From contig FN649741.1 in assembly GCA_000310025.1 (NCBI GenBank), positions 6,336,176-6,367,703 of the forward strand: a stretch of DNA of 31,528 bases, given 5' to 3'. The translations under genes and the position numbers were made by a program. Positions 8,601 to 20,300 of the stretch are shown piece by piece; the first letter of the stretch is position 1, and the number at the start of each line of letters is the position of its first letter. The notes beneath the pieces were generated by a model. That model saw nothing but the letters and a program-made list of their open reading frames with translations. It ran no database searches and was not told where the DNA came from. The DNA comes from Ectocarpus siliculosus. Taxonomy: Eukaryota > Sar > Phaeophyceae > Ectocarpales > Ectocarpaceae.

Positions 8601-11600
8601 CTCCAGCGGCCCGTATGAAGGGCGGGGCCCCAAGGAGCGCCTGGCGGAGGTGGCGTTTGTGACGGCGCTGGCGGGAGGCTCTCTCGCCCTGGGGCTAGGC
8701 ACACCCGACCAGGTGGCGAACGGGGCTTTCGCGGTGTTGCTCAGCATACCCTTGAGGTGATTCTTCTTCTTGTTCGTGTTGTTGTGTTTTTGAGTCTGCA
8801 TCGACCGCGCTGAGCAATGAAAAGACATCATCAGTCTTTGCAGCGGGATAGTTGACGCGAACACGCTTTGTAGTCACAGGAGGGGCGCAGGAGTTGGACG
8901 AAAGCTTGCTGCTTCTCGAGTACAAAGAGTATGTGTGTGTTCGTTTGCGGAGGGGCGCAGGAGTTGGACGAAAGCTTGCTGCTTCTCGAGTACAAAGAGT
9001 ATGTGTGTGTTCGTTTGCGGAGGGGCGCAGGAGTTGGACGAAAGCTTGCTGCTTCTCGAGTACAAAGAGTATGTGTGTGTTCGTTTGCGGGTGCTAAGAC
9101 ATGTTGTAGCTTCGGGTGAAGCGTCGTGTGTTCGCTCTTGTGGGCATCGGCATCGTCCAAACTCAGCCCTCGTTGCGGTGGTCGCCACGAAGGATACGCA
9201 ACAGCGGTCAGGGGCTTTGTCCGTCGATTCGCCGACATTTTCTTCTCGTACACCGAATCCACTGCTGTTTTGTGTTTCACTTGCCCCTTTGCACCACCCT
9301 CGCATTATGGCATGGTTGCCTGTCGTGCTTGCTGCGGTTGTGTGTGACTGCTCTGTGCCGAATTCTCCATCCTCGTTTTCGCTTTCCCTGAGCTCGTCAA
9401 CCAGGTTACCGCTTTTTTTTTGCCTTTTTTTTTTTGCGGTAACCATGAATGGTGGTCGAGTAGATAATGTTGTGCGGGGTCGAGAACCCTCACTCCGCGC
9501 AAAGGGGGGTCATCGCACCACGTTGTGTTAAATTGGTCAAGCACCCTCGAGGCAGTTACACAGTGCCTACAACTGCCTCTGGAAGTCAAAGCACAAAAAA
9601 AACATTTAGTCATACGCAGCTGTCATCCGTACGGAAGGAAGGAAGCACAACATGCCGAACACCCTTAGCAGGATGCAGCGCACCCTTCATGCGACTCGCC
9701 GAATACCTCACGGCGCTTCGCGCTTGGTGATGTGAGAGCCTGGTCCGGTGAGAACCCGGCGTGCTCCGTCCCGGCTTTGTAGGGATGCGAGGTCAATGGT
9801 CTAACGACTACGGCATGCACGACTATGAGTACACACACCCTACTCTCTCTCTCTGTCTCTCTCTCGTTGCCACCGCTTCTCTCCGTCTTGACTTTCCTCT
9901 TCTCTCCCCCTGCCTTCGCTCTCCCCACACCCTCACACACGAAACCGTTTCGCATTCGCGGGACATGAATGCCGCTTCCAACCCCCAGAGACTTCTTTAT
10001 GACGAAGCTGGTTCAGCTGAAGAGGTACGCGCTGACGCCGGTGGTTGACCTTATCAACCACCAGAGCGGGATTGACAGCGACGTCTCCTACAACTACTTC
10101 TACGGCTACTTCGCGGTCACCACTCAGGTTGGTAGATGCCCAGGGAGGGCAGGCAGGGGGTCCCGTATAATCGCTTGCTAGGGTGTGCGCATGTTTTCGG
10201 GGAGTAATCCTGCTATTGATTGGCGGTCACCACTCAGCTCTGTTTTTTTTTCGTGGCTTTTGTAGATGTCGTGGGGGGGAACGTCCGTTGGCGTAATGTC
10301 TCAGCTCCTCCTCCTTCAGCCTTCCTAACCTGCCCGGTGTCCCTTGTTTGTCGTTTCATCACACGTTATATTTTGTTTTGCCTTGCTTCCTTTGGGGACT
10401 CGCGTTTCCACCCTACTTTCAGAGGGGGTGGACGGCCGGGGAGCAGGTGCTCATCAGCTACGGGCCGCGGTCCAACGACCACCTGCTCCGACGCTACGGG
10501 TTCGTGGAGCAAGACAACCCCAACGACGTCTACCGCATCACTGGGCTTATCGACAAGGTGGGGGGGGCTCATCATCTCGCTCCTGTTGCACATGCATCCT
10601 GCCGAAGTCTTCGTTGCTGCCGCGAAGTCCCCGCGCGAGAAAGCTGCGCGGGCAGGCAGCGCTCGTTTTGTTTTGGGCGACGGTTTTGAAGGGAAACGAT
10701 CACCTTGGTGATGACAAGGGCCTGTGTTGCTTGGTGCAGCCGTGAAGCCGATCCGCCGCCGGGTTGCTGTTCGGTAGGCGGCCTTAGCCTATGGTTGGTC
10801 TCACGAACGGAAGACGTTGCTCGCTGGCGTGCAAGCCCATCTCACCAAGTTGGTGGGAGTAGACCCGACGCAAGACATACCTATATACTGATCCCTTCGC
10901 CGAACATCACGCCCGGTATAACTGCCTTGTAGACGTGGCGGTTTCGTCTTGCTTGCCGGTGTCTCCGTCGATGGACGCAGCCTTGGCATCTCCCCCCCCT
11001 CCCCCCCTCCCCCTTCTTCCGCCTCCCCCCCGCCCCCTCCGGTGCAATGCAGAATACAATCTGTTTCGGTGTTTTCGTAGCAACAGGACGTTGAGATCGG
11101 CGCGCCTTCGTCTTGTTTGCCCCATGCTGCACCACACACAACCGTCACAAACAGGAACACCTCTTGTCCCCAGCTCACCCGCTGACCTGACCTGACCTGC
11201 CCGCACACACGTCTCGCGCCATTGCGTATGTCATTTGCGGAAAAACAACAACCGACAAAAGCTGTCCGACGTCTTGGGCAAGGACAGCGTCAGAGTGCTG
11301 CGAGAGTCCGGGGGGAAGCTTGGGACGACGGGGGACAATGCGGAAGGGCGGCCCGTGGAATCGGTTACCGTGGGGCGGTCGGGGCTTCTTGGGGAGAAGG
11401 AGGAGGGCAGGGTCATGCCGGTGTTTCGGTTAGCGGTCGTCAAAGATGACCAGGTGCGTTGGGGTGGAAGTGCGAGGTAGCCTGTTCTGGCGCCTGTTTT
11501 TTTTTACGTAGGATTTCTGTTTTCGCCCTTTGGTGGGTACGATTTTTTTTTTTGGGCTTTGGTGCTCACGTGGTCTTGTTCGCTCGGTCGGCGTTTGGTC

Positions 11601-14275
11601 CCTGTGGGTCAGGGGGGGGGGTAGCAGGGCAATGCCCGCGTTCGCATGTACGGTCTCTTGTACTTCGAAGAAGTGATTTGTGTACGAGTCAAATAGAAAA
11701 TTACCGATTTGTTGGCTACGCCCCCCCCCCCCCCCCCGCTCATTGCGTATGTTCAGGATGTGCATATTTTGTTGGCCTGCGACTGCCCGCAGTGTTCCCG
11801 TTGGTCAATTTTGTTCCCACCGTAACCTTACGATAGGGTGGTGGTCATTGGTAGAAGAGTAGATCTGCCCCGAACCCCCAGGTGCAATCAATCAAGAACG
11901 GAGGTGACCAATCCAACCAACAATCTGTTGTTATCAACCCTAGATGATAGATAGCACCCGATGGGATCAGAACAGCTCCACAAACAGCCCGTCTCAACAC
12001 ACCTCATCACATGGAACGATCTCGCGACCTAACCGCCCCTTGCGTATCCCCAGTCAGGTGGAACCAAACATCTGGGCCAGCTCTCATCCCGAGCAAGCCA
12101 AGAGTCATGAAAAACACCCAATGGCGACATCTCTACAAACCGCCCCGCTCCGCCCCATACCCCCACCCACAACCGTAAAAAAAGAAAAAAAAACGTATTC
12201 CGCGCCCGCCAATGGTCGTTGCTGCTGCTGCTGTGTTGTCAATATTTTAGTTGCCCGAGGGGAAAGCGGCGGGAATCTCGCTCAAAGACTTTTCGAACGA
12301 AATATCGCCAGCCAATGAGGCTGCCGCTCGCGATGCTCTGAGAAAGGTGAGGGAAAAGCGCCGCCAGCGAGAGGAGGGTGTGTACTCATGTGAACGCTTG
12401 CCCTATGGTCGTTTGACCATTGGCTTCACATGTCTACAATGCCGGGACGGAGCGATATGTACGAAGTACGTATGCCGGGTTTTTCGCCGGTCCAGGCTAC
12501 GTTTCGCGAGGACGAACCAGAAGCCAACCATTCATCCTTGCATTTCGCTGTGCCAAACCAGATATGCGATGGGTTAGGATTGGGAGAGAAGAGCAACTTT
12601 TGTGAGTCGTGCTCTGCTTGTCGACGTCACCCCCCTGCCGTGCGTCGCAGCCTTGAGGGCGGAAAGTGCGACGCTAGCTCCGGGTTTTGCCAGTGTTGCC
12701 GTTAGCTGGATTTCGTTGTGTATGCTGTATGACCGACCGACCGCGTCGTCCTTATCCTCGCGAAAAACATGCTCAACCATTGTTGCACTCTCAACGCAAG
12801 ACGATTTCGATCTTTTTCGGAGCGTTTTCGTTGGATAGGGTAGTCGGGGGGACAGCAGATTGTGGTGCGTGCTGGGTACAGGTGTGAACGCCTTAGCAAA
12901 TTTGACGTCAGCAGCAGATAACAACGACGCTTCGTCAAGAGTAGGCACTCACGAAGCAGCAATCATAAGAATGTCCGAAAAAACAGGGCCGATAGCCCAG
13001 GGCGTCTTGCCTTGAAACATGGACATCAACCCGTTTGTTTTTCTGCGATACGCCCTCGCCATGCTGCACTCAATTTGGGATTGTTGCCGACTCTGTTGTT
13101 GCGGAGTGACTTATCGTTACGTGGAAATGAAGCCGATTATTTTTGTCCTCATCGTGTTTATTGTCCATAATGAATCACCAGCTATGCATCAAGGAGCGGG
13201 AGGGCTTTGCCACTACCTTGGCAGAAGACGAGGCCTACCTGTCCTCGCTGGGCAACAGCTTGGGAGGTAAGCGAAGCAGCCACATGTAATCACCACCGAC
13301 TGTCTAGCCCTAGACGAGGTCCCCAACTGTAGGATTCAATCCCTGGGGGGGGGGTGTAGGCTTTGAGGAGCTTGTGAGGGGATCGACCAGAGGGAAAGTC
13401 ATCGCGAAACGTTCAGGTCGAAAGGCCTGGAATGGGTATCTACGGGAAAGACGGTGTCACGGCCTTTGCGCGAGGAAGGACGTGTCGCGTCTGTTTTCTA
13501 GACTAATGCATGTAGCCACTGAAATACTACCCGTTGGAGAAATTGATACCACAGCAGTCGAAGGGGATGTGTTGAAAGCCTTTGCAGTGTTTTCTGTTCG
13601 AAGCACGTCGACCATCGAGCGCAAATCTAACAGGTACGCGCGGAATGCTTGTTGGTCAGCACGTTTCCCCGAAAACATCGGTTGTAGATTCCATAAGAAT
13701 ACATAAGTACATACGCATACATGCTACCCGTTGGAGATAATAATATCACAGTACGTGGCAGTGGGTGGGGGTGGGGGGGGGGGGGGGNNNNNNNNNNNNN
13801 NNNNNNNNNNNNNNNNNNNNNNNNNNNNNNNNNNNNNNNNNNNNNNNNNNNNNNNNNNNNNNNNNNNNNNNNNNNNNNNNNNNNNNNAACTTGCGAGAGG
13901 ATTGCCGCATCTCTCTGAGTTAGCATACCATGGCAGGGTTTTGCAGAGTGAGTTCCTGTGTCTGTATTGTACTCGCACCTATCCCTTTGACTGTTGCTGA
14001 TGGTACTACTTTTGCTGAGTCTTATACCGTTGTAGTCGGGTCAATGTTGAGATTCCCCCGCCCCCACCCCCACCCCCACCCACTGGCGCGTTTAGGATCA
14101 CGACCTGTGCTCTCTCCCTGCTGTGCTTGTCTCTGTACGATTGGTGTTCTTTTCTGTTTTTTTCGCAGCCCAAAAGCGGGTCGCGTTCAGCTTCCGCATG
14201 GAGAAAAAGCGAGTGCTGGACGCCGCCATCGCGTCCATCGGCACCGCTGGCGGCGGCGGGAGCAGGGACAACTGA
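5641..14275 (+). CDS. SET-domain protein-lysine methyltransferase, Rubisco-LSMT class (10 exons)
   Basis: Exons: 5641-5815, 6575-6713, 7590-7805, 8607-8756, 9989-10127, 10423-10557, 11262-11453, 12251-12346, 13182-13266, 14169-14275. They total 1,434 nt, join in phase and give 477 residues. The family transfers methyl groups from AdoMet to protein lysines. SET landmarks visible are: GLRGLVAT after the first junction (AdoMet-binding RG), SRAFS near residue 175, TPVVDLINH with Asn250-His251, and GEQVLISYG with Tyr286, followed by LLRRYGFVE. Residues from about 325 to the end, including RVAFSFRMEKKRVLD, match the LSMT substrate-binding domain. The start at 5641 has a good context (GCGCATGG), but an in-frame ATG at 5527 would add 38 residues. 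No clear plastid bipartite presequence is seen. Intron 3 is GC-AG. The exon 7 acceptor (11261) has a poor pyrimidine tract and is the least certain border. The protein substrate cannot be told from sequence. Confidence 0.9.
5798..5980 (+). repeat. Degenerate minisatellite spanning the exon 1 donor
   Basis: The exon-end sequence GTCGATGGGTTGCG plus the following GGCCGG(T/A)TTTG-type block recurs two more times in intron 1, near 5837 and 5949. In the second copy the donor GTAAGT has become GGGAGT. The repeat thus began at or across the splice junction. Confidence 0.7.
8881..9090 (+). repeat. 70-bp minisatellite, three perfect copies
   Basis: Units start at 8881, 8951 and 9021, each beginning AGGGGCGCAGGAGTTGG and ending TCGTTTGCGG. 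They are identical, so the expansion is recent or is being homogenised. It lies in intron 4 of the methyltransferase gene. All frames that stay open across it are by-products of the repeat. Confidence 0.97.
9385..9835 (+). repeat. Dispersed repeat, copy 2 (intron 4 of the methyltransferase gene)
   Basis: Matches the reverse complement of 1-390 and, at its right end (9702-9835), copy 3 at 31366-31507. It includes the hairpin block GGTTACCGC, T-rich spacer, GCGGTAACC at 9404-9444. It is followed by an ACACACCC then CTCTCT tract. It carries no protein-coding gene. Confidence 0.9.
10113..10236 (+). repeat. Exon-end fragment duplicated in intron 5
   Basis: GCGGTCACCACTCAG, the last 15 nt of exon 5 (10113-10127), is repeated exactly at 10222-10236 within intron 5. 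The second copy is followed by CTCTG rather than a GT donor, so it is unlikely to be used in splicing. Confidence 0.75.
13788..13887. other. Assembly gap (100 N)
   Basis: Exactly 100 N follow a long G-run, inside intron 9 of the methyltransferase gene. The true length and content are unknown. A round 100 usually denotes a gap of unknown size. The exons on either side still join in phase. Confidence 0.99.
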
Positions 14276-17203
14276 AGAGGAAACCTGGCGTCCTCTTGGA
14301 AGACCGTCCTTGAGTACTCGCCGCACGCCCACCTTGTTTACTAATATACCAGTGCCAGGTTGTGTCCGTTCACCACTCGAAACACGACCCGGTGTGTGGG
14401 CGTTGAGTTAAGGACCAGACAGAACCTAGGGTGGCGTTGGATTAGGGATTTGTGAAGGAGAGAGGTCTAAGCCTACAATGGCAAGTACGAGTCACTAACA
14501 CCATACGAGCATGCCGTGGCCGCCGCCTGCTATTTAAGTTTGTTAAATAGGCGAGAGTCGTTACTGCTGCTTGGAGCCGGCGGAGATAAACGTCACGGCC
14601 GTTGCCATGGAGAACGGGGCGCTGACTCGAAGCGATTTTTGCCGCCCTCTGGGGAAATCGGCATGTGTAGTTTCTTGAACGCTTGTTCCGAACATTGTAT
14701 TTTCGGGTGTTGGGTCAAAGTGCAGCAACACGTACAACGAAGAAATTTATCTTGAGAGTGTGGCAGGTAAAACGTGCACCCAAGAAATTATCGTGGGTTG
14801 TGCGGCGGGCAGGCACGGTGAACCCTCTTCCACAATAGGGTGTGGTCCCCGCAACGTGCTTATCTATGCGATGTGCTTGTAGCGCCATATCGTGTGCCAT
14901 GGTCGGCCGGCATTGTCGAATAAACTAAGGTGGGCATGACCTAACGGGACGACGCAGCCACCCAAGGAGTGGGGCCCGTGGGTGGATTCGCTCGCAAAGT
15001 CGGTGGATTCACTCGCAAAAAGACCTTGGATTCACTTGTTGTCCTATTTTGGAGCTGGAGTTTCCCAGTGCGTAGCGACCAAAGTCAAGTCGATCGGTTG
15101 TGCGTAGTATTGTGGTGTTGAAGGATAGTTTTTCATACTGAAGCCGAGTCCCCCTTTGTCTGGCAAGGAGCTCAGATTCTTTGGGGGGACTGTATAGTCT
15201 GGCCTCGACCAACGGCTGACCAACATTTATTGCAACAATTTTTTTGTTGAGGGACTGGGTAAGGGTCAAACTCTTATTCCGACCCAAAGCAAGGTGGGCC
15301 CGATTAGTAGTGGCGTCAGGAGGACGCGATTCAGGGCAGGTCACTATTGACATTGTATGGTGCCACTTGATTGTGCTCGCTACAATAAACAGGGCATCTC
15401 CTCCGCCGGTCAACTACTTAGGACTATGAAGTTGCACCGCATTTTTTTGCTAACGTAGCCACACGGTTCATTCAGTGTGGACATATTTGTGGCACGCAAT
15501 TCGCTGATTGGTCAACGACCGACTCCAAGTGCGCCCAGTACAGAGCAGGCTCACTCGCTGACACTTCCAACATCCCCCCCTCCTTGTATGTTCTCAAACG
15601 GGTAGTCTCTCTACATATGTACATCGAGAGGCCAGGGCCAGCGGGTGCCCACGTGCTGATTTGAAGTTGAGTACGTAGGTGTGCGTCAGGAGTGGCCACC
15701 ACCTCCAACAAAGATACTGATTCGTGTTGCAGCGCTCGCGTCGTGTCAGTGCCCAGCAACTGCGCTTGTCCCTGCTGTACCTTATGATCTATGAATAGTG
15801 CTGTGCACGCAGCACACAGACACACTGCATGCTAATAGATTCGCTGATCGCCTGTGTGGTGAGAATGGGTTTCAGTGTAATTTGCGATGCGTTTTTGGTT
15901 GATTGAGATAAGAAACGGTCGACACGTTTCTGAGTGTCTAGACGACTGGACCGACCGACCCAGTAGTGTAGTTGCTGCTACAGCAGTGCTGAATGTGGAT
16001 GACCTAGTGCTGAGACAAGCATAGACCTACAGTCACGAGAGTTAGCCTGTAACATGAGAGAGTTCATAGCATTGGATTAAGTGCAGCGAATCAGATGGTT
16101 GTGTAGAGGTATCACGGACCACGGACTGACGTGTGTGTCTGTTCGTGACGATTATTGAAGTTGGACCATCCGGAAGCTTGGCTCCGTCAAGCCTCGCACA
16201 TGATCACTCTCACTGCTTTGCCCTCAGTTCCGAACGTCTAGAGCTGATTGCAAGAGTGCCGAGTCAGTAATAAGACACGAACCCAACGATAACCGAACCA
16301 AATACGCTTGAGCACAAGTGCCTGCACTGACAAGCTCGAGCCTGTTAGCAGAGAAGAGGACCCAGTTCTCCCCACACCTGATCATGGGAGCTTCGACTGT
16401 TTGAGGAGGCGTCGGCCCGAAACCAAGGGACACATTTTTTTTTTTCTTACAGTATGACACAACGAATCCATCTCTATTTATTTATTTATTTATTTATTTT
16501 TCCCTTTGCGCGAAACGCTTGCAGTTGTTGAACTAACATTTTTTAACCGCAACATCTGTCGGTCACGTCACATCCTGTTCGACTTTGAGAGGATACACGG
16601 GAAAAGGTTCGCCCAATAGAAACCGAAATCGGAAATGCGTCAACACATCCCTTTGACCTGGGACATACGACAGCAGTGAGTGATTGCGTGAATATGCTTC
16701 GAATAATCAGTCGTTAGTCGTTGGTCGTTGGTCGCTGCGGCAGCCCCATGCGTACTTGCCGACGTACGAGGGCAGAGCGGTTCCCCGAGTCTCCTTATAG
16801 GTGTTCGCAAGCACATTCACCAATTGACCACACCAGTACACACACACTTTCGCTCGACGAGTCGAGGGGGTATTGTACCGGTAAGGAGCAAGCATAAGCA
16901 ACGACGATTGTACCGCAGTACAGCGTCGTACGGTCTATCGGGTTGATCAACATTCCTCCAAGTGCAGCCCGAAGAGCACAAGATGAAGGCACCAGCACCT
17001 TCGCCAACAACATAGCAACAGGTCAACACCAGCTGTGAGCACAACAACAGCACCTTGGAATCAACGAAGACCAAGCCTCGAGTCAGGTCCATCTATTTTG
17101 ATACGAGTCAGGTCCATATTCTGGTATCATCACAACACGATCGGGAACCAGGCGCCCCCTCGTTGCGGAGTGCAGTTCGGATTGCTTGGCGCCGTCATCG
17201 ACA
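14276..17203. other. Intergenic stretch; short tandem repeats only
   Basis: No gene recognised on either strand. Visible structure: a 21-bp tandem of GGTGGATTC(G/A)CTCGCAAA at 14981 and 15002 with a partial third unit at 15026, an (ATTT)n tract at 16476-16500, and a GTCGTTGGTCGTTGGTCG patch near 16714. The 3' UTR of the methyltransferase gene should lie just after 14275. Confidence 0.6.
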
Positions 17204-17239
17204 GAGAGAGAGAGAGAGAGAGAGATAGAGAGAGAGATA

Positions 17240-17328
<89 letters not shown>
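17204..17328 (+). repeat. (GA)n microsatellite
   Basis: About 125 bp of GA dinucleotides with a few TA/TG interruptions between 17225 and 17247. It ends about 70 bp before the first ATG of the kinase-like gene, so it lies in its promoter or 5' UTR. Frames on both strands remain open through it and are artefacts. Confidence 0.98.
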
Positions 17329-17332
<4 letters not shown>

Positions 17333-17398
17333 TGGTCTCTTCTGCATGGCCCGTGACCCATACCCTACTGGAAGAGAGAGGGACGTCGTCCCATCGTC

Positions 17399-20300
17399 AT
17401 GGGGAGAATGCTGGGCAACAACTATGTACTTTCGGCTACTCGGGCGTAAGAGGAGTCTCCGAGTGTTGTGGTCAAGCTCGGGCGTGACCTTAGAACGAAT
17501 CAGCGAGTCGAGGTGGAGACCCTCGAAATGGACGACACATTCATGCACGCCGCGAGCGTTCGCGAGCTGATGGAGTTTGAAGTGACCACCATGTGTTGCA
17601 CCAACACGCACTCGAACATCTTCCGGTTGGTCGACGTTCTGGCGAGCAAGAGCAAGATTTTCGCGGTCATGGAGCGGGCGGGCGGGGGCGACCTTTTCGA
17701 CGCGATCGTTGCGGAGGGCAGGTACATGCTGTAGATCTGTCGGTGTCGCGTGTTTCCAACGGCCAGCGCTGTGTCGACATCCTTTTACTGCGTTGAATTG
17801 GGACAACGTGTACTTTGGCTCATTCCGTGGCGTCGTGGCGGAAGTCGCCTGGAGCGTTGGGTTTGCCGGTGTTGATTGACGCCATAATTCTTCCGGGCGG
17901 TCAATACGTTGGTGCGATCTTGAGCTCGTTCGAACAGAACTCCGCCTTCTGCTTACTCCTCCCGTTACCCACTTGTGCAAGCGGACGTTTCCACCAAATT
18001 CGCGCCAAAGAAGTCCGGCAAAGACAGGGACCAGAACACATGCAAGCAACATGTTCGCACGCGCGGGCAGGAACAAAGGAGTGATACAGGGTGTGCCCTC
18101 CGCTACCTGCAGGCCGCGTACCGGGTCTCGAAGAGTGTCTGAGGTTTTGTTTCCTGCTACCAAGTACTCGGCATAGAGCTTAGCAGTCAACTACTGTAGC
18201 ACAACCCTTCATATCATCCACTCAAAATCAGGGTTTCGCGCGTGATTGTTCTTGTTCCGGTCATTGCCCGTTTCGATGCAAAGGCTTAAAGACGAGAACC
18301 TGGTGCACCACTACTTCCGGCAGCTTCTGGACGCTATCGAGCACTGCCACTCCAGAGGAATTTGCCATAGAGATATCAAGGTGAGGGAAAGGAAATTATC
18401 ACAGCCGCGGGCATCCAAGACTCCAAGCCACTGCAACAGCATTCCATCTGGGTACGCAGGTCGACAACATCTTAGAATACAACCCCACTGTTTTCGGACA
18501 ACACAATCTGGGAAACTCTGCTCCGAATGAACATGCCTTGGTACTACATACGTCTACATAGCTCATCCATAGCACGACCATTGAATGCTGTATATATTGG
18601 CCGTTTTTCCCGGTCCTGCTACAATCCTTCAGCCAGAAAACGTTCTCTTGGGCAAGGGAGGTGTGGTCAAGCTGACGGGCTTCGCGCTGGCAGGGCTGTT
18701 CGACCCATCCATCGGCGGTCACCCGGCCAACCTTCTTCACGCTACGTGCGGAACACCAGACTACGTCGCTCCTGAGGTAAGTGCGCCATGTGGTAGCCTC
18801 GCTGGCACCTGGTACAGATGCGTAGGCGAGTCTCATACAGTGCCGCATGCGATGCAACAGCTTCTACCTCTTTGGACATGATTTACGTCCCAGTTTTGGC
18901 GCCAACCTCTGACGACGGGTACGTGGCAGGTGGAGGGTTGGGGTGGGGGCGGGGCTGCGTTAGACGAGACATTAAACACGGAACCCATGCCGATACCACG
19001 AGATTTCCAGCCCTTGCTTGCGGAAGAGTTTCCTGAACGTTGTTCCTTTTTTCGCGAGTGGTGGATCTGTCTCCAGAGAAGTTTCGTGTACTTTGAGTTA
19101 CTGTAGCTTGCGACCATTTCGACCATATACTTCTTCGCTGTGAAGGGTGCAGGCAGGAGATGACCTGCTGGACCACGGTGGGAAGAATTTACCATGACAA
19201 CGACGAAAACAACAACGCATCCTCCGAACGACATTAGGTTATAGAGGGAGCGGGATACGACGGTCGACCGGCTGATCTTTGGTCGGCTGGGGTCACGCTC
19301 TACACCATGCTCGCCGGTTTCCTTCCCTTCGAGGCCGACAGCATTGAGGAAACGTTCGCAAGGATTCGGGTAAGAATTGCTCGTCTCGTGCGCATAGGTA
19401 CGAAAATGAACATCTGATTTTTCCGTATCTGTAGATGAGTTACGACGTACTGTGATAGCTCTCCCGTGGTTAGGGGCGTGAGCGACTTCTTGTACACACG
19501 TGACAATCGTTTTCGCACATGCAAACACAACGGCCAGTTTCAGAAACGAGAAATGCACGGGAGGATCGTTGGGGGGCGTGGGGGCGGTGGGGACCATGCG
19601 CCATGCCACGACCACCTGACCGTCGAGTACAGTTTCCGCGACACTCCCGCCCAATATGAGAGTCACCCAGCCCCACATAACAACTACCAACACGACATTC
19701 ACAACAACGCCACCCTAACAGGCTGCAGATTTCAAGCTCCCCCCCGAGATATCAGTGTCGGCATGGTCTTTGCTTGAGGGCTTGCTGGAGCCGAACCCGA
19801 GGAAGCGGTACACGATAGCTGATGTGCGGCTCCACCCCTGGATGGATCATCAACCACCGGACAGGTTAACGACCTCAAACAACGCAAAGGCTTTCGGCAG
19901 CGGAGAGAAGAGCATCACTCCATGCTCCGGCAGCAGCAGCAGCAGCAGCGAGAGCACCTGTGGCGGAGGCGTGGGGGGTGCCGACGCGTGTCCCAAACTT
20001 ATCCTAGATATCTGGAAGATCGACGACGACGACCGAAAAAGAGGCAGGGTCGGTGAAGGCAGAGATGGCAGGGATACAGGTGTCCAGATGGAAGCCGGCT
20101 TTAACAACTACAGTATCAGTGGGGGCGGGAGCGAATATGACGGCAGCGGCTTGCCGAACTCAAGTGGAAGATCCGACATGAACGACAGTCACTCGTCCTA
20201 CGCGGCAACATCGTGCTGCGGGATGGAAACTAGGTACAGCAGCGACGAGTCTTCGGCAGCGGCCAACTGTTACCACGATGGCAGCCGGCCGAAATCGACC

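Noticed and set aside
9780-9835. tRNA-like A box (TGGTCTA...) at the end of the dispersed repeat
   Set aside because: No B box or pairing acceptor stem follows; only simple repeats do. Too weak to call a tRNA or tRNA-derived head.
10222-10236. Alternative end of methyltransferase exon 5
   Set aside because: The duplicated GCGGTCACCACTCAG lacks a following GT donor and the sequence between the copies contains in-frame stops.
17446-17463. An 18-nt intron removing the TAA in the kinase gene
   Set aside because: It has GT and AG ends and keeps phase, but 18 nt is far shorter than any intron in this window and below usual spliceosomal limits.
17195-18190. Minus-strand frame of 331 codons
   Set aside because: It is antisense to kinase exon 1 and intron 1 and ends in a Leu/Ser run produced by the GA microsatellite.
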